64,000 nucleotides of DNA. It comes from Serpula lacrymans var. lacrymans S7.9. Its lineage: Eukaryota; Basidiomycota; Agaricomycetes; Boletales; Serpulaceae. The stretch is from contig NW_006763293.1 in NCBI RefSeq assembly GCF_000218685.1, positions 1,609,968 to 1,673,967 on the forward strand, given 5' to 3'. Positions 10,952 through 22,935 of the stretch are shown one piece after another (the stretch's first letter is position 1; each line of letters opens with the position of its first letter). The translations under genes and the position numbers were made by a program. The notes below the pieces were generated by a model. The model was not told the DNA's origin, did no database searches, and saw only the letters and a list, made by a program, of their open reading frames with translations.

Positions 10952-13900
10952 CTACCCCGTATGGACGATCAATATCTTCAATGTACCATCTTCACTACAG
11001 GTTGCCAGCTGTCTGATTTGAGTTTCACGATCATCCAATGGTCTCCACGCCATTCGATGTATTTGATTGACATGTGCAGTCCTATTCGTGAGGACATTTA
11101 GCATCAGAATGATGTGGCAATTTATGCACCCACCTAGAATCGATCGTCAAATCAAGGTCCCACTTAGAGGGCAACGAGGATACGCTGGAATAAACTAATA
11201 CTTCCCCTGTTTCCAATCCGACAGCCAACATACGTCTGAAAATATGCCGTTAGAAGATGTATTTCTTAGTACATTGTTTTTCCAAACCGATTTATTGTAT
11301 TTGCAGGACAAAAAGCCAGGGAAGTGGCGGCTTCCTTAACCTTGATCGTTGTCAAAGCAGCTCGTTGACTGGCCGCCGAATTGGCTTCCCATATTTTCAC
11401 CTGGAATACGTGAACAATCGCCGTAGATTGCCATAGAAGCGTACGCACTGTTTTATCGCGAGATGCCGTTGCAAAAATATCACCTTCGTTGCTCCAGGCG
11501 CAATCCCAGATAATTCGGGTGTGAGATTTATCTGACGCCGTAGGTATGAAACCTGTTTTTAACAAAACTTGTAGCTGAACTACGGCAGACAGGTATACAG
11601 TCCATTTGCGCACCTCCTTCTTTTTTCTCAAACAACCTCCATGACCGGTCTCTAGACACCGTTAGAATGAAACGGTTGTCGGGGCTGAAGGAGATGCGTG
11701 TGACGGTGAGGGCATGCCCTTCAAGTGGCAATCCATATAATTGCCATGTATCAGCCTCGTATACACGTATAACGGCATGATCCGCGGACGATGCCCTGCA
11801 TCCCGTTGCTATCATACGTTTGTCATTTGATACAGCAAGGCTTATTAACTTTTGTGCGACTGAGCACAAGTCAAGACAAAGCAGTATTAGAAGCTTACTT
11901 CGTAACCGTGGCCAAACACTTTCTCAACTTCTGGCCACAGGGTGGTAGATGCAAGTTCGCCTTCGAAAGGACGTCGAATGGGAGTATCTGGGTTTGGTCC
12001 CGTAGGTAAAACTAGCTCAGATACATAAGTTTGTTAAAATAGTGCCCATGTATAAGCAGGAACAAATCACCTTCCCTGACTGCTTTGTTGGACAAGCCAA
12101 GCGGAGGAACACTAGCACCAAGGGGCCTTTCCTCCTGTACGATGATTGATTATCAGTATGAAATGCAGATAATCAGAAAACGCATGCATACACTGCTTAT
12201 GGTGGAGTCTAACACTCCAAGACCCTTCGCCAAGTCAACGAATACGCGTGGGGCTTCAAACACTCGGGCGACTTTCTCATCTGCGATACTCACGAACTTG
12301 AGAGCATCGAGGAACCTCACGCCAACAATGTCATATCCATGTACCTGCGGCCTACTCAGCTCATGCCATACATAAGTTAGCGCACCGTTTGCGTCTGCTG
12401 TCTGGATCGCTCCATGCATACGAGTTGTTTGGTCGAGCCTTGCAGAAATATTCAGCAATATCCGATCAGATGGCACAGAACATACCCAACTGAAATGAGG
12501 TATTCTCCTTTGGGGCTCCAATCGAGGTCTTTAATAGGTCCGCTATGCCCACCGACTGCACCAATTTCGCTCCAGTTGTCAATACCTTCACTCCCTGGCA
12601 TTTTTTCATCATCACACCGCCAGCGCCTCCATCCGCCGCTCCACCCCCAAGCCATGGCCTCCGTCCCTTTTTTAGACCACAAGCCACCGATGAAGCCACC
12701 AAGCCTTTGCCCTCCAATATCTCCAAACCGTTGTCGATTTATCCAGATAGATGTCGAGCCATCCTGAGACGAAGTAATAACATTAGATGGGGACCAAAGA
12801 ATGACGGAAGAATCTGTAGAGGTTGAGAGAAGAGTGGGTCTTTGATCTGCTTGAGGGTTACTCGTGGTGGGACGCCAAGACAAAGAGGTAATGCCAGCTT
12901 CATGGCCGATCAAAAGTGCGTCAAACGTTATTGAAAACTGCTGGGAGCTTACAAGTAACTCGTCAATATCAAAACCAAGACTTTATCAGTGCTCGTACCC
13001 CTGATCAGTCTTCACAGTCAAGACATGTCGTTTGAGAGATATTTGTCGACCGCCCTCTTCTCCATCCGCCAGGTCACCCAGGGACGCCTCGAAGGCGTCC
13101 AGAAGCTCATCGTTCAGTTGCTCAGTATTGGTGTTACCTAGTGAAAACTCTTTGGGCTTGTCTCTGGACATTATTTCGATACTCCACAGGCGTATAGTCC
13201 CATCTTGTGAACCGGATGCCAAAACCAGTGGGTCGTGAACAGCTTCAGGAGCTCGGAAAGCAAGACTCCGGACCCAGTCTTCGTGTCCTGGGAGTACGAC
13301 GGATCTGATGAACTAGTGGAGTATAACCGTATCGGGCGGGAATGATCAATATAAACTTTCAATGGGAACGCACAAGACTGACTGTCTCTTCTGAACGGGT
13401 CCAGATGTGAACTTTATGGTCTGTACCTGCAATTGCAAGCATAGTCGCTAAATTCAGTGGGAACATAGAAGAAATCAGGATGGTGGATCATCCGTTTGTA
13501 CATAAACTTCACGCACCAGTTGATCCTGGTAGAGTGACAAGGGCAAGGGCAAGGGAATATTTCCCGTGAAGAGATAGGACTTGTACCTCAGCAACTTGAT
13601 CTTCATTGCAATTAATAGATATAGACGAATGGAAATGGAGGAGATTTACCGGTCTCAATTCCAAAAGTGATACTCCAAACCTTGACCAGTGAATCTGAGC
13701 TCCCAGTGACCAAAATTTGGTCAAGAACGCAGAGTGATGTGATAGCCTTTTCATGTCCTTGCAAGACAGCAGTTGATTTCCACTAGATGATTATTTTTAA
13801 ATCGGAACGAGAAACATATTGGCATTAGACAACATTCCGAATAGTATACATGAGCCTGCCATGCCTGGAGTCCAAATTTCCTCCAACACCGGACTTGCCC

Positions 13901-14182
13901 CTTGTTATCCGCGGTAACGAGAAGGTCATCTCTTGCAAAGGATACACATGTTACGTCGCCCTCGTGGCCGGGTAGAGTTTCCTTCACACCGGGATCATGT
14001 AGATCCTAACAGGAATGAATCAACTGTGACTAAAAATGCAACTGAGTAGAGCTTACAGTGACATCCCAAAGCGCAACAAGCTGAGACGATCCATAAGCAA
14101 CTAGAGAAGATGAAGATATATCTGCAGCGTGCGAGAAGCGGTTTGTCGAAGCAGATATATATGCCGAGGATGCAGTGGCCAT
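10952..14182 (-). CDS. ELP2: Elongator complex subunit Elp2 (WD40)
   Basis: A multi-exon gene from ATG at 14182 to TAG at 10952. The start is MATASSAYISASTNRFSHA and the end TCSEDGTLKILIVHTG. Elp2 forms a two-propeller WD40 scaffold in Elongator, which carries out the first step of wobble-uridine cm5 modification of tRNA. Diagnostic parts are GHEGDVTCVSFARDDLLVTA, GHSGPIKDLDWSPKGEYLIS, QVHGYDIVGVRFL with ADEKVARVFEAPRVFV, and ALTVTRISFSPDNRFILTVS followed by a DCAWSNEGDIFATASRDKTV repeat. Introns are numerous, so exon edges inside the gene are not all fixed here. It ends 257 bp from the stop of the convergent eIF4A-like gene and is divergent from the AcpS gene. Confidence 0.9.
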
Positions 14183-14447
14183 TTTATCTAGCACCTGGTG
14201 CTCGGACTACCACTGGCAGTGCGATCTAGAGTGTAAAAGGCAGTAACCAAGCAGGCCTTGTACCAGTCTCTGCACAGAAGTGTAGACGATGAATCTCGCC
14301 AGACAATGGAGCAGATGTAAGGAAAGCAAATACAAACTATTGAAAAATCATAATCAGTTCCAGTCCAAATCATACCTGGTCCATATCTCTCGGCAAAGTC
14401 CGACAGTAGTTTGGCTCGGATATAGCAACGTTTCTTATTTCTGCCCC

Positions 14448-14930
14448 ATGCCTGTCCATGGCATTGGTGTCGATGTCTTGCATCTCACTCGCATCAGCTC
14501 TTTATTAAAACGACAAAGCCCTTCAAAATTTGCACTGCGCATCCTTAGCACGGAAGAATACGCGACCTTTAGTACCTTCCCATCATCGGACGACCAACGA
14601 CGGACGCGTTTTCTCGCAGTACGGTCTGCTATCAGGTTTTTACTCGGCGTGTTTCACATTTCTGACACGATCCAACTGTCTATTGTGGTTATCTATAGGT
14701 GGGCGGTCAAAGAGGCCGCATACAAAGCCCTTTATCCCGTGCGTCCGACCTGGAAGGAGCTTACATATCGAAGCCTCGTCGACGGTGTCAAGCCTACACT
14801 GATGTACGACCCTGGTGCTTCGCAGTCACCAAACTCTGGTGGGAGTACAAAGGTGTGGCCCGGAAAGTTGCACGTCTCCGTCAGTCATGATGGGGACTAC
14901 GTATTTGCGTCTGTCCTGGCCGAAGTCTGA
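14448..14930 (+). CDS. PPT2: AcpS-type holo-ACP synthase (mitochondrial)
   Basis: Two exons (14448..14623, 14699..14930; 75-nt intron) give 135 residues, the usual AcpS length. The protein moves 4'-phosphopantetheine from CoA to the mitochondrial acyl carrier protein. The metal-binding start is HGIGVDVLHLTRI, and the second motif, RWAVKEAAYKAL, is created exactly by the splice. The end contains LHVSVSHDGDYVFASVLAE. The start at 14448 fits because Asp of GIGVD falls at residue 8; an ATG at 14289 in the same frame would add a long non-homologous piece. Holo-ACP binds LYR proteins, so a functional link to the FMC1-like gene and to Fe-S assembly (IBA57 next door) is plausible but inferred. Confidence 0.88.
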   Translation: MPVHGIGVDVLHLTRISSLLKRQSPSKFALRILSTEEYATFSTFPSSDDQRRTRFLAVRSAIRFLLGVFHISDTIQLSIVVIYRWAVKEAAYKALYPVRPTWKELTYRSLVDGVKPTLMYDPGASQSPNSGGSTKVWPGKLHVSVSHDGDYVFASVLAEV

Positions 14931-15087
14931 GATAGTCCTGAAAGTGTTCAATGATAATATATGCTGAGTTGGGAAAATGCTGTCGCTCTATCGTGTTACA
15001 GTTGCAAATTAGTTATTCAACTTCCAGAATGCAGCTCTACCAAATCACTCCTGCGTGTTCCCATTTATTGGTGCGCGTATAGGCGTC

Positions 15088-16461
15088 CTACGCAGATTCC
15101 TGGTTCGGCCACCAGTCAGGACACCAATGCTGCACTTGCCACGTCTTCTCGCCAGATGCATCATCCCCCTGTGTACTCTTTACTGCAAGGTCAATGTCAC
15201 CCTTCTGTGCGCCTTCGACGTGTTCAAGGCGCAGAAGTGCCAGTCCTATGCTTATGCCATGAGCTGGAGCGAGGATAGTACTGAGTAAAGTGCCCGTCCC
15301 TCGTGGAGGCCGTTCACCATCTCTTCGGGTGGGGAAGACGGAAAGGTGAACAGGAAGAGATGGGGGTGGAGAATTTACAGATGGAGTGCTATAACAATAT
15401 CATAGAAAGATGACCAGAGACATGGTGAGGTTACTATTGGCACTCTTGGAAGAGTAGAAAAAATACCTATGTTTTTCGTTGCCAGATATTGTGACAGGTA
15501 AAATTCGTTTGCGCACTACACCTTTATGGTATGTGCGAACAGTCAGTTCTTGGCCCACATAGCAACCTTTGCGGAAGTCCACTTGTGTAACATCGAGCAG
15601 CGTAAGTCAGGATTAAACCAGCATGATAGAGTATACGCACATCCTCCCATTAGGTCCAAATTCGATTCCATAGGGAACGCATGCATGGGTTGTATGTCTG
15701 TGCTACCTTCTGGCACGCCGTGCATAATGCGATGTAAAAGGTATGCATCGGATGATGTGAGATCGTGCGTCGAAGCTTCCTTGGCTATCGGTTTGCGTTG
15801 AGTACGGCCATAAAACATGTTTGAGGGTATTGTATGAGAAGAAACACTTACGTCGGTCTTCTTTTGCAACTAACATCCTTCTGCCCATTCCAACTGCCCT
15901 CCAATCACGAATAACTCCGTGATCTAGTCCCCAAGGCCATTTCCCTGCCTCTAAGTCCAATACAGGTTCAGCAGACCCGCTCGGAGCCCAATTAAACTGC
16001 TTGGCTACTTTATCTCCCGCTTCAGAGCCCCAAGCAGCCCATACATCATATTCTTCAGAAACGTCCCTGATTTTCACTTTTGAGCGTAGAACATATCGCT
16101 TCAGAAGAGTCACGAGCTGCGGTGTCTCCGAAGGGCTGGAATCATGTTCTATGAGGAAAGCACTTTTGCCCAGAGGTGCAGGTTGGGTGTATAGGAACAC
16201 ATCGTGGAGAACGCGACCCTAACAGCCAGTACATCCATTATATAAACTCAATTCCCTATCCCAATGAGTCAAATGAATATAGCCTGCCTGAGCATGGAGA
16301 AACGTTGAATAACCTGGTCGATTAGTGACACTTGTGGCGAGCAAACCATTCAGAAATTCAGTTGCCTGGGAACCAGAAACAGAAATGATAGATTTATTGT
16401 TCAAGGGAGCTAGCGTTGGTGTCGTGCGTATAAGATTCCGTAGTGCAGGCGGTACAGGCAT
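15088..16461 (-). CDS. IBA57: Mitochondrial Fe-S assembly factor Iba57/Caf17
   Basis: Acts with Isa1/Isa2 in maturation of mitochondrial [4Fe-4S] proteins; GcvT-like fold. The gene starts [20 protein letters not shown] (leader-like) and ends [12 protein letters not shown] at 15088. Family features are [26 protein letters not shown], and the signature [20 protein letters not shown] with the conserved Cys. I place introns at 16219..16287, around 15775..15850, near 15595..15645 and near 15370..15466. The first intron has a GC donor (CAG|GCAGGC) and AG acceptor. No GT donor restores the frame, and reading through meets a stop. It is divergent from PET191 (198 bp) and convergent with the AcpS gene (157 bp). 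Confidence 0.9.
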
Positions 16462-16659
16462 AATGAAATGGAGGTATGTCGCAAGTTGCGTACATGTTAC
16501 AAATTTGCCGGCAGAGGACGTTTGTCAGCACTGGTCTGCCCACTCGTTGTTACCAACACGTTCAAACTGGAAGAACGAGAAGGTTATACAAGACGCAAAA
16601 TCCTGGAGAGTAGGAAGTTGCAGCCGTGGGTCATATAGCTATAGGATTTACGCAGTGAA
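16462..16659. promoter_or_regulatory. Divergent promoter IBA57 / PET191
   Basis: Only 198 bp separate the two start codons, so both genes, each for a mitochondrial assembly factor, are likely driven from a shared region. Co-regulation is an inference from spacing and function. Confidence 0.5.
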
Positions 16660-16992
16660 ATGTCTTCATCATGCGACGCGCTCCTCAAAGCACTCAAATC
16701 TTGTCTATTACAATCTGACTGCGTTCTCAAGGATGGTCGACTGCCGTCCGAGTGCCTCAGAGAACACATAGACGAACTTCCAGAACAATGCCAGTCGCTG
16801 CGTAAAGCAACTTTTGAATGTAAGCGCAATATGGTGGGTGCTGTTGAATCTTTGATACGTGATCCTCGGCATAACTGACAAATGAGATAGCTGGATATGC
16901 GGAAACGATTTAGGGGGAATACAGTAGGATTAGATGCAGCCAAACTACGAGATCATCCAACAGCATCTCCACCACCACCAACTACCGAATAA
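16660..16992 (+). CDS. PET191: Cytochrome c oxidase assembly factor Pet191/COA5
   Basis: Two exons (16660..16833 and 16891..16992, 57-nt intron) give 91 residues. The protein reads MSSSCDALLKALKSCLLQSD, then SECLREHIDELPEQC, ATFECKR and, after the splice, LDMRKRFRGN. The paired Cys spacing (twin CX9C-like) and the MRKRFRGN tail are hallmarks of Pet191, an intermembrane-space protein needed for complex IV assembly. Without splicing the frame would end at 16878 and lose this conserved tail. The C-terminus adds a proline run not seen in yeast. Confidence 0.93.
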
Positions 16993-17633
16993 ATTGTCTT
17001 ATCGAAAGGTTAATTGCTGGTCTCCAGTAGGCAGTGGTAGCGAAGAGTGCGATGATTTATCGTGCTCAGCACAAGTGTACACTTTCTTTCGAATTTCAAG
17101 GGTGACTCTAGCTTGCTGTCGACCTAGTACGTCCTTTTCTCGGCCCTCCAAAGCTAGCTCTCAAAGGGACGGTGGAAGTTGTCAGTCATCGGTCCAACTT
17201 GAATTATCTGCGGTACGATTACGACAATAAGCAGTAACAGTTTGGTTGCAATTAAACTTGAAGTGGAACTCCCATTTAGGCTGAATTTTTGCTAAATCTC
17301 CATTCTATGATAATGAGTCAGCCATGTGTTTCATGATCAGTGTACATTGCTTGCAAAGCAATACGCAATCCCGAAGCCAAGATACGTGAGTTGTCGAAAG
17401 TTTTGCTGACTACGATTAGGAAGCAGGATTCTTACACTTTTGATTAGAAACACAGAACCTCACCGATACAATCAGAAGGTGCTGACAGAATTGCCAGTGT
17501 CAGTGTGAAGGTTATGACGTTTATAGCCGTGGTTATTTAAAGGGGCAAGAAACGTACCGTGAAGTCATATCATCATCATCCTCCTCTTCACTAGGTATTC
17601 ACACATCCCTTTATCCCATTAGCATCAACAAGA
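16993..17633. other. Intergenic, GST promoter
   Basis: Between PET191 and the GST gene, both plus strand. The last 80 bases are pyrimidine-rich with short ATC repeats, typical of a basidiomycete core promoter/5' UTR. No gene seen. Confidence 0.4.
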
Positions 17634-18634
17634 ATGTCCGCTTCATCCAAGCCGTTTGTCTTGTACACCGGGCCTACTCCCAATGGACACAAAGTATCAG
17701 TTCTTTTGGAGGAGCTTAAGGCTGTCTACGGCAATGCTGTCGACTACGAGTGAGTTTGATGCCTTGACTGTTTGATAATCTTCAACTTGACATCTGTTGT
17801 TTTAGAGTCTTTAGGATCGATATTTCAACAAACGTGCAGAAAGAACCTTGGTTTATAAAACTCAACCCTAACGGTCGTATCCCTGTCCTCACCGACAAGT
17901 CGCGAAACAACTTCAATGTATTCGAGACTGCTGCTATATTGCTCTACCTCGAGCATCATTATGATAAGGAAAAACGCTTCACTTTTGAAGACCCTGATGA
18001 ATTAAGCGAGCAACTGCAATGGATGTTCTTTGCTGTAAGTACTAGATGATTCTACGCCGACGAGCAGTATCGATTGATTAATGGTGTTTAGCATGGTGGA
18101 GTAGGACCCATGCAGGGCCAATGTAAGTCTACGTCCCAGGAGTTCATGATGGCAACGAGTTGCTGATAATTATCTTAACGAAGCCAACCACTTCCAAAGG
18201 GCAGCACCCGAAGACATTCCCTACGCGAAAAACCGTTAGTATTTGTTTTATTTTTGTACCCACAGTATCTGATTTAATGACAGGGTATGTCGAGGAGACC
18301 AAGCGTCTCTACGGTGTGCTTGAGATTCGTCTGAGTGGAAGAGATTATCTCGTTGGCTCTGGAAAGGGCAAATACAGTGTCGCGGATATTAACGTGCTTC
18401 CTTGGTTAGTCATGCATTACTCCAAGTTTGCTCAAGGTTTTGATATATCTGGGGAACAGGGTCAGAATCCATAAGTATGCTGCTATTGAGAGCTTGGATG
18501 AGTGGCCCAACGTGAAGGTGATGCTCCTGTTCCTTCTCACCACCTCCATAGTACTAAAGAATGAAATTATCTAGGCCTGGGTCGCCCGCGCACTGGAGAG
18601 ACCTACATTCCAAGCAGGCATCGCAGTTCCTTGA
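17634..18634 (+). CDS. Ure2p-like glutathione S-transferase
   Basis: Seven exons (17634..17749, 17806..18034, 18092..18122, 18184..18234, 18284..18404, 18460..18517, 18575..18634) give 221 residues, a normal cytosolic GST length. The thioredoxin-like N-domain has [20 protein letters not shown] and the GSH-binding NPNGRIPVL...[11 protein letters not shown]. The C-domain has [24 protein letters not shown] and the N-capping [12 protein letters not shown], followed by [18 protein letters not shown]. This is the Ure2p/GTT pattern expanded in wood- and litter-decay fungi for xenobiotic conjugation. The substrate is unknown. Confidence 0.92.
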
Positions 18635-18870
18635 TCAGAAGAACAGTTGTTCGTTATAACTGTACTTAGTAAACAATTTTGCAATGTATTATGAAATATG
18701 ATAGCCCCAGCATTGTCTTTATAAGTCGTCAGGCTATCACAGGCGCGCTTGATATGAGTCAGGGGCGTGGGAGTCATTAACGTGTCTGTATATGGCGGTT
18801 AACAGTCTTCGCCGCTCTACCGATATACCAAGTACCACCACAAGCTCTTTACCTTCAAACATTCTTTACA

Positions 18871-20141
18871 ATGCTTCGACATTTGCCTCGTCTTTATAGT
18901 CGGCTATTATCAACCACAGAAGTGCACATGCCATCGTCGTCAACATCTCTCATACCGACGTCCCATCGCGATGCCCATACCACGCTCGGGTCTGTCCATA
19001 ATATTTTGGACACTCCCAGTTCGCAGCCCTACACGGACCAGAACTCGTCTGGTTCAACGCCATCGAGGTCGTTATCACTCTCGCATCCAAAGGACCCCAG
19101 AGTCGACCCAGCTGCATCATCCAGCAGCAACTCAAATGCGATTTCCAACACAAGCACAAGTGCAGGAGAAACTGGACATACATCTGGACCGCCTTTACCC
19201 TCACCATCTCCTCCCTTTCCACCCACGAACTTTCACTCTAGTCCACCCTTTCACACCCACCAGTTCTTTACTGTTTTAGAGAAGACGTTCCCCACTCAAA
19301 CCGCTCGCAGTCTGATGCGTGCAACGCGTGCCTTGCTTGTTGATCGAGTAGGGAGGGTGAGGAGGGAAGGTTTGACCATTAAGGATCTGGATAATGTGTG
19401 TATTTTTCTTTCAGTGCTTTCTGTGTCACGGTACTAGAAACTGCATCTGATACTATTCCATCGATAGCAAGCATATCTCTTTCGTGCTGCGTTATCGGAG
19501 CTTCGTGCAGAGGTTACTATGCGGACACGCAATGAAAGTGCAGCCATGCGAACTGCTACCGCAGCCCTTAGGCGAGAAGTTGACCGTCTGGACGTGAAGA
19601 TGAAGGAAGACGTGAGTACTTTGAAGCACGAGTAAGTATTTAGCGCCTTACACAATACCGTTTTGTTTTAACCCGACTCTTCTATCTCGTAGAATACAAA
19701 TGGAACTTGATAGTCGCAAGAACGAATCCAAAGCTGAGCTCAAGCAGCAAGATATCATGATAGAGGTGAGTCCAATATGTTATTGTATACCGTTCTGTAC
19801 ATAATCAAATAACACTTCTCACTTCGACATCAGGAAGTTCTTAATAAAGCCATAGTCAGCATCGGTGATCTTCGAGCAGATATGGAAGAAGTGAAATGGG
19901 ACAACATGCGCAAATCTGTCGGTGAGTGTTATGCACATGACCTTTTCCCATCAGCTCCAACTCACGAGTGCCGTGATTCTGAACCTCTCAAGCTACCCTG
20001 GGCGCTTTCCTCGTAGTCATGGTCATAAGCATGGAACTTCGACCTAAACAAGGGCCAACCACCTCGCTTCCACCACGGTCACACAACGGCGAGCCTAAGC
20101 ACACCGAAGGGGAAGCATTCGAACAACCAAGTTACCCATAA
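18871..20141 (+). CDS. FMP32: FMP32/MCUR1-like mitochondrial coiled-coil protein (DUF1640)
   Basis: Starts [20 protein letters not shown], an Arg/Leu/Ser-rich mitochondrial presequence. It continues with a Ser/Pro-rich disordered stretch, then the DUF1640 block: [20 protein letters not shown], a long coiled coil ([20 protein letters not shown] onward) and a C-terminal membrane helix [15 protein letters not shown]. At least five exons are needed; the last junction joins SV to ATLGAF. Yeast Fmp32 and human MCUR1/CCDC90 are inner-membrane proteins linked to complex IV assembly and calcium uniporter regulation. The disordered insert after the presequence is longer than in yeast. Confidence 0.85.
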
Positions 20142-20397
20142 CATCTCTCTTACATTTGGTCATTTACATTGACGAATGAACAAGAGTTCCCTTGCACACG
20201 ATATACATTCGCTTTAGATTTCCAGTCAATCATAGAAAATACAACTATCCGTATCTTACAACCAGTTTCGATGTATCATTATCCTTTGTACACCATATCT
20301 ATAACCTCTATTAATCCCTCTCTTCCCCCTCACTCCAAAACCACGGATGACTCGAAAAGACAACTCGATACATAACGCCATCCCTTCATAACATCAA

Positions 20398-21037
20398 TCA
20401 CCCTACATTGAGTTTCTCGAGTTTCTCAGCCAGTGCGTCGGACGTTTTTTCCGCACTTGGCGTGGCCTCAGGTGCAGCAGCCCAATTAGGTGTGTCCGAA
20501 GTATGGGCACTCTTGGTAGTGATATCACCAGTCTCAGCTTTGTCCGCCTTTGTGACCTTTCCTTTCTCTTCCCCTTTCTCGTCCTCCTCGTCTTCGTCCT
20601 CCCAGTCTTCCTTCACTGCTACTTTGTCGGCGTTAGCTGCTCTCCTGGCTTTCTGCTGCTGCCTTTTCTTCGCGTTCTTATTTGGTGCTGGGGTGGTGGC
20701 TGCTCCCGCTTTATTCTGAGCAGAAGATGGTGGTATCCATCCGATTATATGCCCCTTTGGCAGTGAAGTTGCATCCATTTGAGCCTGTTTTGTACCCCTA
20801 AAGCGTCTTACATCCTCTTGGGGGGTAAAACCCGGACGGATTTTTATCTGCTTTCGGACTCTAGATTGTTATGAAGGGAGTAGTGGCGATAAGCACGACT
20901 CAGACGGAAAGTATGGTACCAAATTGCACGTACGATCCGTCTGGTCTCTTTGATTCTGGAATGACACGTTCCAGAGTGCGCGGATCGAGAGCAATTCCTG
21001 CTGCAGTTTTGTCTGGGTTAATAGGAGGCTTCGACAT
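20398..21037 (-). CDS. PYM: Partner of Y14 and Mago (PYM/WIBG)
   Basis: Two exons (20934..21037 and 20398..20860, 73-nt intron). The N-terminus has RPDGSVRKQIKIRPGFTPQE followed by DVRRFRG, the Mago-binding motif of PYM. In the family this protein dissociates exon-junction complexes from translating mRNA. The remaining half is low-complexity: Lys/Arg-rich (KKRQQQKARRAAN), then acidic (DWEDEDEEDEKGEEK), ending in a short helix EKTSDALAEKLEKLNVG that is also typical. It is divergent from GPN3 with 232 bp between starts. Confidence 0.93.
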
Positions 21038-21269
21038 CGTGATGCTGGCACGGCAAGGTGAGATCCTATGTCCAAGAAATATTATTGATCCACAATAAGA
21101 CCTGTAGAGAGCGTATCAGGAGAAAGTGAGTGGTCGGACTTTCAATTGCTGAGTCAGACAGAACCGACGTCGCCTGTGTCTTATCCTCGGAAATGTGTCT
21201 CTTGCATTTCTGCAGTCCAAGCTCTCTTTTGCCTTCATACTATATCTGAGCTGAAATACATTTCAAAAC
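21038..21269. promoter_or_regulatory. Divergent promoter PYM / GPN3
   Basis: A 232-bp interval between two divergent start codons; no other gene fits. Shared promoter use is inferred from spacing alone. Confidence 0.45.
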
Positions 21270-22473
21270 ATGCGTTATGCAGTCCTGGTAACTGGCCCAG
21301 CCGGTGCAGGAAAATCTACGTTTTCAACGTCCTTTATGACTCACCTCCGCATGTCGAAACGAAGCGCAAATATCGTGAATCTCGACCCTGCTGCAACAGG
21401 CGATGCATTTGAGTATGAGCCAGCAATCGACATCCGAGAACTTATCAGCTTAGAGGATGTGATGAATGAAATGGGGTATGGGCCGAATGGCGGCCTAGTT
21501 TATTGTTTTGAGTGAGTGAGTGCACGCTATTTCCCATGGGTGTAGAGAAAGATCTAACCTCGCCGACGGTCATCTCAAAAACTATCTGTTCTGTATTGGT
21601 TGTAGGTATCTCTTGCAACATATTGACTGGCTGGATGAAGAGTTAGGGGGCTTCGATGATGATTACTTGATAATTGACTGCCCTGGTAAGCTCCACTTCT
21701 CTACCTCAGCGTCTCAACGTTGGCCAGTCTAATAATACCATCTCAATGTTTGTTCACACAGGTCAGATTGAACTGTATACACATCACCCTTTCCTCCCGT
21801 CTTTAGTGCGACATTTGACACGGATGGGTATACGTACATGCGGAGTCTATTTGCTGGAATCACAGTTCATGGAAGACAAATACAAATTCTTCAGGCAGGT
21901 CCGTTGGATTGGTACCTTTTTACCTATCTCATGTAGCTCTCAGCGGAGTGCTCACTGCCATGTCTGCCATGGTGAACCTTGAGGTTCCCTGGATCAATAT
22001 AATGTCAAAAATGGACCTTATCACGTCCAATCCGGATAACTCTTCTGGTGGTCCACGCAACGGTCGCCGTACTCGGAAGGATATTGCACGATATCTCGAC
22101 CCTGATCCTCTTCTTATCGTACCCCTTGGACGCGAGTCTCCTAACACTAATCCAAGATTTCATGCACTTAATCAAGCCATTGTTCAACTGGTAAGCCTTC
22201 ATAACTCCTCCTTTATTCATAGCACATGTAGATCAAATCCCGCCTTCCGTTAGATTGAAGATCATCCACTTGTGTCCTTCCTCCCTCTCGATCTTACATC
22301 TCCGGATTCTCTTGAAACAGTAGTAAGCCATATAGATTTTACGATGCAGTACGGTGAAGACGAAGAGCCGAAAGAGGTACGTATACATCGGCTTATCAGC
22401 AACAGGTGTTTGATATTCTCTTTGCGATCAGCCGCACGACATGGATGAGGGTGATTTTGCGGACATGGAGTAG
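21270..22473 (+). CDS. GPN3: GPN-loop GTPase 3
   Basis: Multi-exon gene. Starts [18 protein letters not shown] (P-loop), then [20 protein letters not shown], the GPN loop in [28 protein letters not shown] (G3), and SKMDLI (the NKxD element with Ser for Asn). It ends DEGDFADME. Gpn3 works with Gpn1 in nuclear import and assembly of RNA polymerase II. Residue choices around [12 protein letters not shown] match Gpn3 better than Gpn2. Introns fall at about 21511, 21686, 21898, 22192 and 22377. Confidence 0.93.
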
Positions 22474-22935
22474 GCATCCAGTCCTCATGGATGGATGCTT
22501 CGATTAATTCCACGATGTGCGTTTTTCAAGCTATCCCACCTATAATAGACTGTATAGGAGTTGCGTGAAATTTCTCACTTGTGTATTTGGACCTTATGCA
22601 TCCTTATGCATCAAGATCAGACTGCTCGAATTTCCTGTAAATCATCACATTGCAGCCTAAATAGTTGTGGACTGTGTGGGTGCAGACTCATCGTGAAAAG
22701 ATACCTGCCTATACTTATAATCTGCTTGATCAGTGCTTAATTTCCGCGCAGCAAGGCTCACTGGCTTTAGGCATGCCGTACAGCTTCTCGTAATGCCTAT
22801 CTTATCAAAGGTTCCGAAATGACGCACTGACTTACCATAAGCTATAACTTTTTCGTAGTAATGCTGTGAAATAGAGTTTTCACTGGAGCTTTATTTCATC
22901 GCATCCCTCTCTCTCTTCTTTACACCATACACAAA
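22474..22935. other. Intergenic
   Basis: Between GPN3 and the His-rich gene, both plus strand. The pyrimidine-rich run just before 22936 resembles the 5' UTRs of neighbours. No other feature is seen. Confidence 0.4.

Noticed and set aside
14961..15278. 105-codon open frame on the plus strand
   Set aside because: Antisense shadow of the last exon of IBA57, whose conserved tail is on the minus strand.
20408..20719. 103-codon Ser/Phe-rich open frame on the plus strand
   Set aside because: Antisense of the acidic, Lys-rich region of PYM; composition is explained by the opposite strand.
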